Shown in pieces: positions 50,664 through 58,857 of a stretch of DNA of 64,000 bases. The DNA lies in NCBI RefSeq assembly GCF_000166195.2, contig NZ_CM001403.1, positions 5,908,432 to 5,972,431 on the forward strand, written 5' to 3'. A program made the position numbers and the translations under genes. The notes beneath the pieces were generated by a model. That model was not told the DNA's origin. It was given only the letters and a program-made list of their open reading frames with translations, and did not search any database. Within the stretch, counting starts at the first letter, position 1, and each line of letters opens with the position of its first letter. This stretch comes from Mucilaginibacter paludis DSM 18603 (GTDB lineage: Bacteria > Bacteroidota > Bacteroidia > Sphingobacteriales > Sphingobacteriaceae).

Positions 50664-53600
50664 ATGATCGCAAATACATTTATCAAAAGGCCCGTTACCG
50701 CGATCGTGATATCCGTAGTATTATCTATTTCGGGTATCATCTGCCTGTTTAACCTGGCTGTTGATCAGTATCCCAATATCTCGCCGCCCAGCGTATCAGT
50801 AAATGGTTCGTACACCGGGGCCGACGCGCAAACTGTTGAGCAAACCGTAGCCACGCCAATCGAAGAGCAGATAAACGGCACGCCCGGCATGGAGTACATG
50901 ACGAGCACCAACACCAACAGCGGGGGAATGGGCATCAGGGTAACTTTTAAAATTGGCACCAACGTACACATCGCGGCGCTTAACGTTCAAAACCGGGTGG
51001 GCATAGCGGGCCCCTCGTTACCCGCGGTGGTAAGTAAGCTTGGCCTCACAGTACGCGCCAGTAATCCCGATCAGCTGATGCTGGTAGGTATTTATTCGCC
51101 AAAGCATACACATAACATTACCTTTCTGGATAACTATACCAATACTTATATCCAGGATGCCATACTGCGTGTGCCCGGCGTAGGTGACGTAAGCGCCCGT
51201 ACAGATAACTTTAGTATGCGCATCTGGATGAATCCGGATAAAATGGCATCTTATGGTTTAACACCGGCAGATGTTACCGCCGCGCTGAGCGCTCAAAACG
51301 CCTATGTGGCGGCAGGTTCGGTAGGTGCGCCCCCGCAGTTTTCCAGTCAAACTGTAGAGACCGGTATTTTAGTGAACGGCATGCTCAACAAAGCATCCGA
51401 CTATGAAAAGATCGTGGTGAAAGCCATACCGGGAACTGCGCAACTGATTTATCTAAAAGATGTGGCCCGTGTTGAGCTTGGTAAATTTACTTTTTCCAGC
51501 AACGCGTTTATCGATGGTAACCGCGCTTCAACTTTACAGATTTACCAGTCGCCGGGGAGCAACGCCCTGCAAACCGCTAATAATGTTTACGCGGCATTAG
51601 CCAAATTAAAAAAGTCCTTTCCTTCTGATGTTGATTACGTGGTGCCGTTCGAGTCGATCACCATTATCAAAGTATCAATGGAAGAGGTGGTTGGCACGCT
51701 CATTAAGGCACTCGGTTTGGTGGCTATCGTTGTGTTTCTTTTTTTGCAAAACTGGCGCTCAACGTTAATCCCCATCCTGGCTATCCCGGTGTCTATCCTG
51801 GCCACCTTTTGCTTTTTTATCCCGCTGGGTTTCACTATCAATACCCTTACCATGTTTGGCTTTGTGCTGGCGATAGGTATTGTGGTAGATGATGCCATCA
51901 TTGTGGTAGAAGCGGTACAGCATTATATCGACGAGAAGGGGATGTCTCCCAAGGAGGCCACCTATCACGCCATGAAAGAGATCTCGGCACCGGTTATCGC
52001 CATCGCGCTAATCCTGGCTTCGGTATTTGTACCGGTTGGGTTTATCCCGGGTATTGTGGGCAGGCTGTATCAGCAGTTTGCTATCACTATCGCCATATCG
52101 GTTATCCTTTCGGCTTTTATCGCCCTCTCTTTAACACCGGCGCTTTGCACCCTGTTGCTCAGGCCCACATCTAAACTGACAGAAAAATCAAGCTGGCTCG
52201 ATAAATTCTTCGGCTGGTTTAACCGGGTGTTTGAAAAAACAACTTCCAAATATACCAACGGCGTAAACCGGAGCATTAAGGGTGCCCGCTACATTGTTAT
52301 TTTATTGCTGTGTATTTGTGTTGGCACCTATGTATTGTTCCAGGCCAAGCCGTCGGGCTTTGTACCGGCCGAAGATGGCGGGCGCTTATACATTACCTAC
52401 CAGCTTCCGGAAGCTTCATCAACCACCCAGTCGGTAGCGCTGATGGGCAGGTTGATGAAGATTGTGGCATCTACCAAAGGCATCCTGCATTACACGGCCA
52501 TTTCCGGATTTAACATCCTGAACGGTGGTGCCAACTCCAACAACGGCTCCATGTTCTGCATGCTTACACCCTGGGACGAGCGCACCACACCCGATACCCG
52601 TGCCGCAGGTTTGATGAATGTGCTAAAGCAAAAAATTGCCAAGGCCGGTATTAAAAACGCCAATGTGGTAGTGGCCCAACCGCCACCCATCCGCGGCATT
52701 GGGCAGGCCGCGGGTTTTAGTATGCAGATAGAGCAAGGCAGCTCTACCGATGATATTTATACTTTTGAAAAAGTAGTTAAAAAGTTTGTGGCAGCCGCCA
52801 AAAAAACACCGGCCACATCAAGCGCCTATAGTTATTTTTCGGCACATACGCCAAGCTATGAGCTCAATGTTGACCGCGAGAAATGCGAGAAGCTGGGCAT
52901 CAACATCTCGGATGTATTCTCAACCATGCAGGCTTATATGGGGAGTTTGTTTGTGAATAATTTTACGCTGTATAACCGAACGTACCACGTAGTTGTTCAG
53001 GCCGATACAGCCTATAGGGCGCTGATATCCAACATGAATAAATATTATGTACATAATTCGGCAGGGGAGATGCTGCCGCTTAGCGCCGTAATCAGCTACA
53101 AGCCTATTGTGGCCGCGCCATTGATCACGCACTTCAATATCTTCCGGTCTGCCGAGGTGGACGGCTCCATACCCGAGGGGTACAGCAGCGGACAGGCTAT
53201 TGAAGCATTGAAACAGCTGGCCGCCAAAACACTGCCGCGCGGTTATACCTACGAGTTTTCGGGATTGAGCTATGAAGAGATCAAGGCCGGCTCTACCACC
53301 ATCTATATCTTTATGTTCTCCATCATCTTCGTATTCCTGTTTCTGGCTGCCCTGTACGAGAGTTGGTCGGTACCCTTCTCGGTGATGTTGGCTGTGCCTA
53401 TCAGCGCTTTCGGGGCTATAGTAGCGCTTACAACGGCGCCCAACATCACCAATAACGTATACGCGCAAATAGGGCTCATCACCCTGATAGGCCTGTCGGC
53501 CAAAAATGCCATTTTGATTGTGGAGTTTGCCAAGATCAGGGTTGACAGGGGAGAAGAGCTCATCAAATCGACCCTCGAAGCGGTACGGCTGCGTTTGCGC

Positions 53601-53924
53601 CCCATCATCATGACTTCGCTCGCCTTTATTTTAGGCGTATTGCCGCTGGTATTGGCTACAGGGGCAGGTGCCGAATCCAGAAATACCATTGGGGTTACGG
53701 TTTTGGGCGGGATGATAGCCTCATCAACCATTTCTATCTTCATTGTGCCTGTGTTGTTTGTGCTGTTCACCCGTTTATCTTACGGAAAAAAAGAACTGGC
53801 TTACCTGCAGGCCCACCACGAAGAACTGATGGAAAAAGCTAAAAAGGTAGAAGAGCAGAATATAGACCCCGAACTGGAATATGATATTGCTGAGGACCAC
53901 GCCCGGCAGAAACCTTTAAAATAA
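50664..53924 (+). CDS. RND-family (HAE1-type) multidrug efflux pump, second
   Basis: The 1086-residue protein is clearly homologous to the pump just upstream over its whole length and has the same start (MIANTFIKRPVTAIVISVVL) and the same TM4 Asp pair (GIVVDDAIIVVEAVQ). It begins two bases after the stop of the first pump. Sequence differences concentrate in the periplasmic porter loops, so the two may recognise different drugs or form a heterotrimer, as MdtB and MdtC do. Both lack their own adaptor and share the upstream one. Confidence 0.95.
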   Translation: MIANTFIKRPVTAIVISVVLSISGIICLFNLAVDQYPNISPPSVSVNGSYTGADAQTVEQTVATPIEEQINGTPGMEYMTSTNTNSGGMGIRVTFKIGTNVHIAALNVQNRVGIAGPSLPAVVSKLGLTVRASNPDQLMLVGIYSPKHTHNITFLDNYTNTYIQDAILRVPGVGDVSARTDNFSMRIWMNPDKMASYGLTPADVTAALSAQNAYVAAGSVGAPPQFSSQTVETGILVNGMLNKASDYEKIVVKAIPGTAQLIYLKDVARVELGKFTFSSNAFIDGNRASTLQIYQSPGSNALQTANNVYAALAKLKKSFPSDVDYVVPFESITIIKVSMEEVVGTLIKALGLVAIVVFLFLQNWRSTLIPILAIPVSILATFCFFIPLGFTINTLTMFGFVLAIGIVVDDAIIVVEAVQHYIDEKGMSPKEATYHAMKEISAPVIAIALILASVFVPVGFIPGIVGRLYQQFAITIAISVILSAFIALSLTPALCTLLLRPTSKLTEKSSWLDKFFGWFNRVFEKTTSKYTNGVNRSIKGARYIVILLLCICVGTYVLFQAKPSGFVPAEDGGRLYITYQLPEASSTTQSVALMGRLMKIVASTKGILHYTAISGFNILNGGANSNNGSMFCMLTPWDERTTPDTRAAGLMNVLKQKIAKAGIKNANVVVAQPPPIRGIGQAAGFSMQIEQGSSTDDIYTFEKVVKKFVAAAKKTPATSSAYSYFSAHTPSYELNVDREKCEKLGINISDVFSTMQAYMGSLFVNNFTLYNRTYHVVVQADTAYRALISNMNKYYVHNSAGEMLPLSAVISYKPIVAAPLITHFNIFRSAEVDGSIPEGYSSGQAIEALKQLAAKTLPRGYTYEFSGLSYEEIKAGSTTIYIFMFSIIFVFLFLAALYESWSVPFSVMLAVPISAFGAIVALTTAPNITNNVYAQIGLITLIGLSAKNAILIVEFAKIRVDRGEELIKSTLEAVRLRLRPIIMTSLAFILGVLPLVLATGAGAESRNTIGVTVLGGMIASSTISIFIVPVLFVLFTRLSYGKKELAYLQAHHEELMEKAKKVEEQNIDPELEYDIAEDHARQKPLK

Positions 53925-53946
53925 TAATAACACAGATAAGCGCATT

Positions 53947-54378
53947 ATGGAACGCCCCCAGTTGATAGCACGGAATTTAAGGCAGATAGATTACCTGTAC
54001 ACCAAAAAATTATCAAAGGAGCTATCTGCTATTCATGTTAATAACCATTTTGAGGTACTGCTTGTATTGGCCAAGCAGGTGCATCCGCTAACGCAGAACC
54101 AGTTAGCCCAATTGCTGCATCTCGATAAATCAAGAATGGCCAATATTGTTTTCCAATTGGAGGAACACCAGTTGGTGAGCGTTGAAGTAAATCCGGCGGA
54201 CAGGCGGCAACATTATGTTACCCTGTCGCCGTATGCTTTAAGTGCCATGCCGGATATTGAAACCAAAGTTCAGCAAATTAACGATATGGCCGAAGCCGGC
54301 ATAAGCCAGGAAAAGCTGGATGTTTTTTTTGAAGTGGTTGAAACTATCAGGCAAAACCTGGTTAAACGAAGTGTTTAA
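53947..54378 (+). CDS. MarR-family transcriptional regulator (efflux operon)
   Basis: The 143-residue protein is a typical MarR winged helix-turn-helix: dimer helices at both ends, HPLTQNQLAQLLHLDKSRMA as the recognition helix-turn-helix, and QLEEHQLVSVEVNPADRRQH as the wing. It is the last gene of the efflux operon, 22 bp after the second pump, a place where MarR repressors commonly control the pump genes. The ligand is not evident. Confidence 0.9.
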   Translation: MERPQLIARNLRQIDYLYTKKLSKELSAIHVNNHFEVLLVLAKQVHPLTQNQLAQLLHLDKSRMANIVFQLEEHQLVSVEVNPADRRQHYVTLSPYALSAMPDIETKVQQINDMAEAGISQEKLDVFFEVVETIRQNLVKRSV

Positions 54379-54467
54379 ATGGCCTGTAATTGCCGTTTGG
54401 TTTGGAATACTTGATTCATGCCATTTAGTTAAGCAGTGCACTCAGGTTGCAGAGTTCGTCGCACGGT

Positions 54468-54610
54468 GAACACACCCCCTGCAGCCGCAATGCCCGGCCC
54501 ACCCCCTCTCAAGAGGGGAGCTTAATAAGGCACTCATTATCAATATAATATTAAAAAAAAAGCGGCGGCCGGTGCGATTCCCCTCTCGAGAGGGGCGGAG
54601 GGGTGTGTTC
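54468..54610. repeat. Nested inverted repeat downstream of the efflux operon
   Basis: Outer arms gaacacacccc (54468 onward) and ggggtgtgttc (to 54610) enclose two hairpins of the common cccctct-agagggg kind (54503-54518 and the perfect 54580-54595). This is a widespread Bacteroidota intergenic repeat type and may also terminate the operon. Confidence 0.7.
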
Positions 54611-54885
54611 TATGCGAGCGATTGTGTGCTATCTATTGCAATTATATAAGCACCGCCATTTCTTAACTAAACGACATTGAGACATGAATTTTTAATCGCG
54701 TAAGTTAAACAAAACCTGCTTTATTTTTATTATCAATATATTTCAGCTATCCGGTAAAATAGTTGTTATATGCGGCAGTCATTTGATGTTGTGAGCAAAA
54801 AATTAATATCTTTAATTGCTTTCTGTTACCGGATTGTCTGCTTAAGAAGAACAGCCGAACTTGAATGTGCTAACCAAAATTGATT

Positions 54886-56166
54886 ATGAAAAAAAAGTTA
54901 TTAAAATATATACTTCCCGTAGCGCTGCTTACAGCAAGTATATCCCTTTACGCGCTAAAAACCGATACCAGCGTAGTGCCCGATGCAGATAACGCGGGTT
55001 TAACCCTGCCAGCAGGCTTTGGTGCTTTAAAAGTTGCCGAATTAGGCGCACAGGCCAGGCATTTATCTGTTACGCCCCAGGGCGATATTTATGTAAAGCT
55101 GGCCCGCCCCAAGGATGGCAAGGGGATTATGGTACTGCATGAAGGGGCTAACGGCAAGGCCGAAGTTACAGCAGCATTTGGTAATTATGGTGGTACAGGT
55201 ATGTATATTAAAGATGGCTACCTGTATGCATCGTCAAATACCGAAGTGTTCAGGTATAAGCTGAATGATAAAAACCAGGTGATTGACCCGGATAAACCCG
55301 AGAAAATTATTACCGGGTTAAAGGCGGGCCGCCAGCACGAAACCAAATCTATTGTGTTGGATAATGCCGGGAATATTTTTGTAAACATCGGGGCATGGTC
55401 AAACTCTTGCCAGGTGGTTGACAGGGCCTTTCATTCTCCGGGTGTTGAAGGATGCCCCATTCTGGATTCGATGGGCGGAATCTGGGAGTTTAAGGCCAAT
55501 AAGTTAAACCAAAGTTATAACGATGGTGTACGGTATGCTACCGGCTTGCGCAACGTAGTTGGTTTGGATTGGAACCAACAGGATAACCAGCTTTTTGTAA
55601 TGCAGCACGGGCGTGATAACCTGAACAGTGCCTGGCCCGAGTTGTTTAACGTAAAGCAGTCGGCCGAGTTACCTGCCGAGTGTATGTATGCGCTTAAAAA
55701 AGGCGATAATGCCGGCTGGCCGTATATGTTTTATAACCAGATAGAGCATAAAAAAATACAAGCGCCCGAATATGGTGGCGATGGAAAAAAAGAAGCGGAC
55801 GCCAAATACCTGGAGCCCGTAGCCGCTTATCCGGGCCACATGGCACCTAACGGTTTACTTTTTTATACCGGCAAAATGTTTCCCGAAAAATACCGCAACG
55901 GAGCATTTATCGCCTTCCATGGATCATGGAACCGCGCACCTGAACCGCAGAAAGGCTATTTTGTAGTGTTCCAGCCATTTAAAGATGGAAAGCCATCCGG
56001 CGATTGGGAAGTGTTTGCGGATAATTTTTCAGGCTCGGCACAAAAAAGCGCTTCGGGCCGTGCAGATCATCGCCCATGCGGCCTGGCACAAGGCTCTGAT
56101 GGCTCGCTGTACGTGAGCGATGATTCTAAGGGAACCATTTACCGTATTGTTTACACCAAAAAATAA
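54886..56166 (+). CDS. L-sorbosone dehydrogenase-like (PQQ-type beta-propeller) protein
   Basis: The ~426-residue protein starts at ATG 54886; the in-frame TTG six bases upstream is less likely. A signal or anchor region (LLKYILPVALLTASISLYAL) precedes a six-bladed beta-propeller. TGMYIKDGYLYASSNTEVFR, GRQHETKSIVLDNAGNIFVN, LRNVVGLDWN and GADHRPCGLAQGSDGS-like motifs match the L-sorbosone dehydrogenase branch of PQQ-dependent sugar dehydrogenases. It oxidises aldoses or sorbosone in the periplasm and would pass electrons to a cytochrome. A cytochrome c gene follows directly. The true substrate is unknown. Confidence 0.85.
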   Translation: MKKKLLKYILPVALLTASISLYALKTDTSVVPDADNAGLTLPAGFGALKVAELGAQARHLSVTPQGDIYVKLARPKDGKGIMVLHEGANGKAEVTAAFGNYGGTGMYIKDGYLYASSNTEVFRYKLNDKNQVIDPDKPEKIITGLKAGRQHETKSIVLDNAGNIFVNIGAWSNSCQVVDRAFHSPGVEGCPILDSMGGIWEFKANKLNQSYNDGVRYATGLRNVVGLDWNQQDNQLFVMQHGRDNLNSAWPELFNVKQSAELPAECMYALKKGDNAGWPYMFYNQIEHKKIQAPEYGGDGKKEADAKYLEPVAAYPGHMAPNGLLFYTGKMFPEKYRNGAFIAFHGSWNRAPEPQKGYFVVFQPFKDGKPSGDWEVFADNFSGSAQKSASGRADHRPCGLAQGSDGSLYVSDDSKGTIYRIVYTKK

Positions 56167-56177
56167 ATATATTTACC

Positions 56178-56207
56178 CTACAGCCGGGTGTTGAACCCCG
56201 GCTGTAG
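56178..56207. terminator. Hairpin between dehydrogenase and cytochrome genes
   Basis: Arms ctacagccggg (56178-56188) and its exact complement (56197-56207) with an 8-base loop lie 11 bp after the dehydrogenase stop. No T-run follows, so it may attenuate rather than terminate. Confidence 0.55.
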
Positions 56208-56238
56208 ATTGATAAACCCATCATTACCCTTTTATTCA

Positions 56239-56697
56239 ATGAAAGTTATTTTTACTACTGTTGTTGCCCTTTGTTTTTCACTGCTTGCTATCCAGAAAAT
56301 AGCTGCTCAAACTAAACCTGCCGCCAAAAAGGCGGCTGCTAAGGCCCCCGCAAGTATGGCTGCATCAATGGCTAACGGACAAAGGGTTTACCTGCAATAT
56401 TGCCTGAGTTGCCACCAAATGGATGGGGGAGGTGTACCCAATATGAACCCGCCTTTAGTTAAAACAACTTATGTTTTGGGCGATAAGGTTCGTTTAATAA
56501 AAATTGTGCTGAACGGCTTTGCGCAAAATGTTGATATCGACGGCCAATCGTACTCCAACACCATGCCCCCGCAAAACATGTTGAAAGACCAGGAAATTGC
56601 CGATGTGCTAACCTACGTGCGAAACAGCTTTACCAATAAAGCCAGTGCCGTAAAAGTTGCCGAGGTTAAAGCGGTACGGGGGACTGTTAAAAAATAG
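56239..56697 (+). CDS. Secreted c-type cytochrome
   Basis: The protein starts at ATG 56239 (MKVIFTTVVALCFSLLAI), giving a 152-residue secreted protein; an upstream frame start would extend over a hairpin. After the signal peptide and an Ala/Lys-rich linker comes one haem motif, CLSCH, and a later NTMPPQNMLKDQEIADVLTY with the axial Met, typical of class I cytochromes c. It probably accepts electrons from the propeller dehydrogenase encoded upstream. The length suits a one-haem protein. Confidence 0.88.
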   Translation: MKVIFTTVVALCFSLLAIQKIAAQTKPAAKKAAAKAPASMAASMANGQRVYLQYCLSCHQMDGGGVPNMNPPLVKTTYVLGDKVRLIKIVLNGFAQNVDIDGQSYSNTMPPQNMLKDQEIADVLTYVRNSFTNKASAVKVAEVKAVRGTVKK

Positions 56698-56771
56698 GCT
56701 ATATTAAATGGTTAAGCACACAGAATGAACGCTTTGTGATGCTATAGCACGCTTAGCTTTGACGCGTTAAA

Positions 56772-56800
56772 CTTTGACAACTTTTTAAAAGTTGTCAAAG
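56772..56800. terminator. Terminator-like palindrome after the cytochrome gene
   Basis: ctttgacaactttt (56772-56785) and its exact complement (56787-56800) form a long stem with A/T-rich centre, 75 bp after the cytochrome stop. Confidence 0.55.
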
Positions 56801-56919
56801 CTAATTTTACGGGAGCAATGTAGCGCTCACGCATCAGCCTCCCCCTTTTATATTCTGCCAGAGACTGGAATGCTGGCATAGACTTGTCGCTCTAATAACC
56901 GCAGCGTTCTATATCTTCA

Positions 56920-57290
56920 AGAGTAACAGATCCGGCCAACCGGAAAACAATAGGGATGACGTTTGAACCTTATAGATTACCAAGCGAAGATAGGAAAAGT
57001 GGGCAAAGGCCCGACTGCACGCCGGGCCAGGAGTTGGCCTGTGGGCGGAAGGATCGGGCAGTCTTGATTTTTTTGGTTACTTTTTGTATCAAGACAAAAA
57101 GTAATAAGCCCTTCACGCGGCGATTGAGCGTGCCGATGTTCTAAATTATGAATACTGATTATCCGAGCAAAGATAGCACATTGATAATCAGCGCACCGAA
57201 TATGACGCATACTTACCGCTTTTAGAAGATCCCTCCTCCCGTCGGATGACATGATGGAGAGGAATTTAACATTGACAATCAATAACTTAC
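56920..57290 (+). repeat. Dispersed intergenic repeat, copy D (with both flanks)
   Basis: The core at 56993-57185 has the same order as copy B: gcaaaggcccgactgcacg, tgggcggaaggatcgggcag, hairpin gttactttttgt/acaaaaagtaat (57076-57103), cccttcacgcggcga and a tail with aatactgatta. The left flank (gagtaacagatccggcca) is shared with copy B, and the right flank (cctcctcccgtcggatgaca) with copy C in reverse. Confidence 0.8.
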
Positions 57291-57399
57291 ATAGATGTCA
57301 TTATAAGCCTGTCGAAGGACGTGCGGCATCGCCCTGTACGAGATTTTTTTGATGTGGATTATTGTTCTGATTATCTATATTGCTGACTATCAGTGTATT

Positions 57400-57620
57400 T
57401 TATTGCATTAGAAATCAGTATTCTTAATTTAGAGCATCGGCCCGCTCAGTCGCCGCGGGAAGGGCTTTGTTCTTTTTTCTTGACAAAAAAGAACCAAAAA
57501 GTCAAGACTGCCCGATCCTTCCGCCCACGGGGCCAGCTCCCGGCCCGGCGTGCAGTCAGGCCTTTGCGCACCTTGCCTGTGCACCAAGGAAGATCACGAA
57601 GGTTCAAAACATCATCGCTT
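57400..57620 (-). repeat. Dispersed intergenic repeat, copy E (minus orientation)
   Basis: It is a reverse-oriented core about 220 bp from copy D. Its hairpin gttctttttt/aaaaaagaac (57469-57494) keeps pairing although two pairs differ from copy A (A-T to C-G, C-G to T-A). Confidence 0.8.
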
Positions 57621-57815
57621 TTTTTTCGGCTGGGCAGGTTTGTTACTTGTGAAGATATAGAGCATTGATAATCAGCGGTTAAATTGAGAATAAGATCTTA
57701 AAATAGTAGTGGAATTTTACGAAAAATATCATTAGTAAAATATTGGCTTAGCCGATCACTTACAAATCGAATTTTTAGTACCCATACAAAACGTCATAGC
57801 CAATTTTTCAACCCA

Positions 57816-58742
57816 TCAATCAACCGGGATACATAAATCAACAATAAATTTGTTTTCCGGGTGTTTTCTGTAATCGTTGTGGTATAGCTCGAAGGGGTTT
57901 CTGTCGGTAGTTTTATAGCCGTTTTCGTGGAGCCAGATAAACATGCCGGTCCAGGCTTTTTCAAAGTCGACGTTAGTCATTTCAAAACGGCCAACAATAA
58001 ATTTTCCTTTATTGATGGTTAGGGTTGCTATTTCCCCATCGGTTTGCACCGGTTCTTGCAGCAGCATGCAGGAACTCATCCTTACCTTATCCGGCGCGGT
58101 TATTTTAAAACTATCGTGATAAATGGTAGCCATTTTTAGGCCGGACCAATCCATCAGGCCTTTAGGCCGGGCCCAGCGCATAAGCCGTTCAAAAGTACCG
58201 GCTAAGTTATCATGCCCAACATGTGCTATGTAGGCCATTTGTAACTGGGGCATTTCCTTAACTTCAATACTTGCATTCATTTCCATCCATTGTTTATGAT
58301 CCATGTTGCAAATGTATTTGTCGAACGCCACTATCTTTTGCCCGTTCTTGCTATCCGCTTGCCTAATCTTGCTAAACTTATCCGGGCAATTATTGCGAAA
58401 CTGCATGGGGCTCAGGCCATAAAACTTTTTAAAGGTGCGGGTGAATGATGAATTGCTGTTAAAGCCGTATTTTAAATAGATTTCGGTTAACCCAACTTCC
58501 TTTTTTCGCATTAAAACAGAAGCCGCCTTTTCCAACCGGCGGCGGGTAATATAGGCGTTCAGGGTTTCTTTAGTTACAACACTAAAAACCCGGTGGAAAT
58601 GGAAAGGCGAGTAGCAAGCCGCAGCGGCAACCATTTCCAAAGTTAAGTCCTCATCCAGGTGCAGGTCGATAAAGCGGATGGCTTTATTTATGCTTTGTAC
58701 ATAGTCGGCACGGGCGGCATTATCTTTCCTGATGATCATCAA
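57816..58742 (-). CDS. AraC-family regulator with GyrI-like ligand domain
   Basis: The 308-residue protein has an N-terminal AraC-type double helix-turn-helix (about 15-110: INKAIRFIDLHLDEDLTLEM, AACYSPFHFHRVFSVVTKET, then YLKYGFNSNSSFTRTFKKFY) and a C-terminal GyrI-like small-molecule binding domain (about 155-308, ending PENKFIVDLCIPVD). This order is the AraC-GyrI fusion seen in SoxS/Rob-like drug or stress sensors. It lies on the minus strand, 115 bp after the phospholipase C gene. Target genes are unknown. Confidence 0.9.
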   Translation of the reverse strand: MMIIRKDNAARADYVQSINKAIRFIDLHLDEDLTLEMVAAAACYSPFHFHRVFSVVTKETLNAYITRRRLEKAASVLMRKKEVGLTEIYLKYGFNSNSSFTRTFKKFYGLSPMQFRNNCPDKFSKIRQADSKNGQKIVAFDKYICNMDHKQWMEMNASIEVKEMPQLQMAYIAHVGHDNLAGTFERLMRWARPKGLMDWSGLKMATIYHDSFKITAPDKVRMSSCMLLQEPVQTDGEIATLTINKGKFIVGRFEMTNVDFEKAWTGMFIWLHENGYKTTDRNPFELYHNDYRKHPENKFIVDLCIPVD

Positions 58743-58857
58743 ATGCTAAAATAGAAATAATGTTTCGGCCAACGTAAATAAGCTTCGCATCCTGGTTGCT
58801 TTGCGCGCAATATCAACCGCCGCCTGGCAATATCTTAATCTTTCGGCGCTTTGTATT

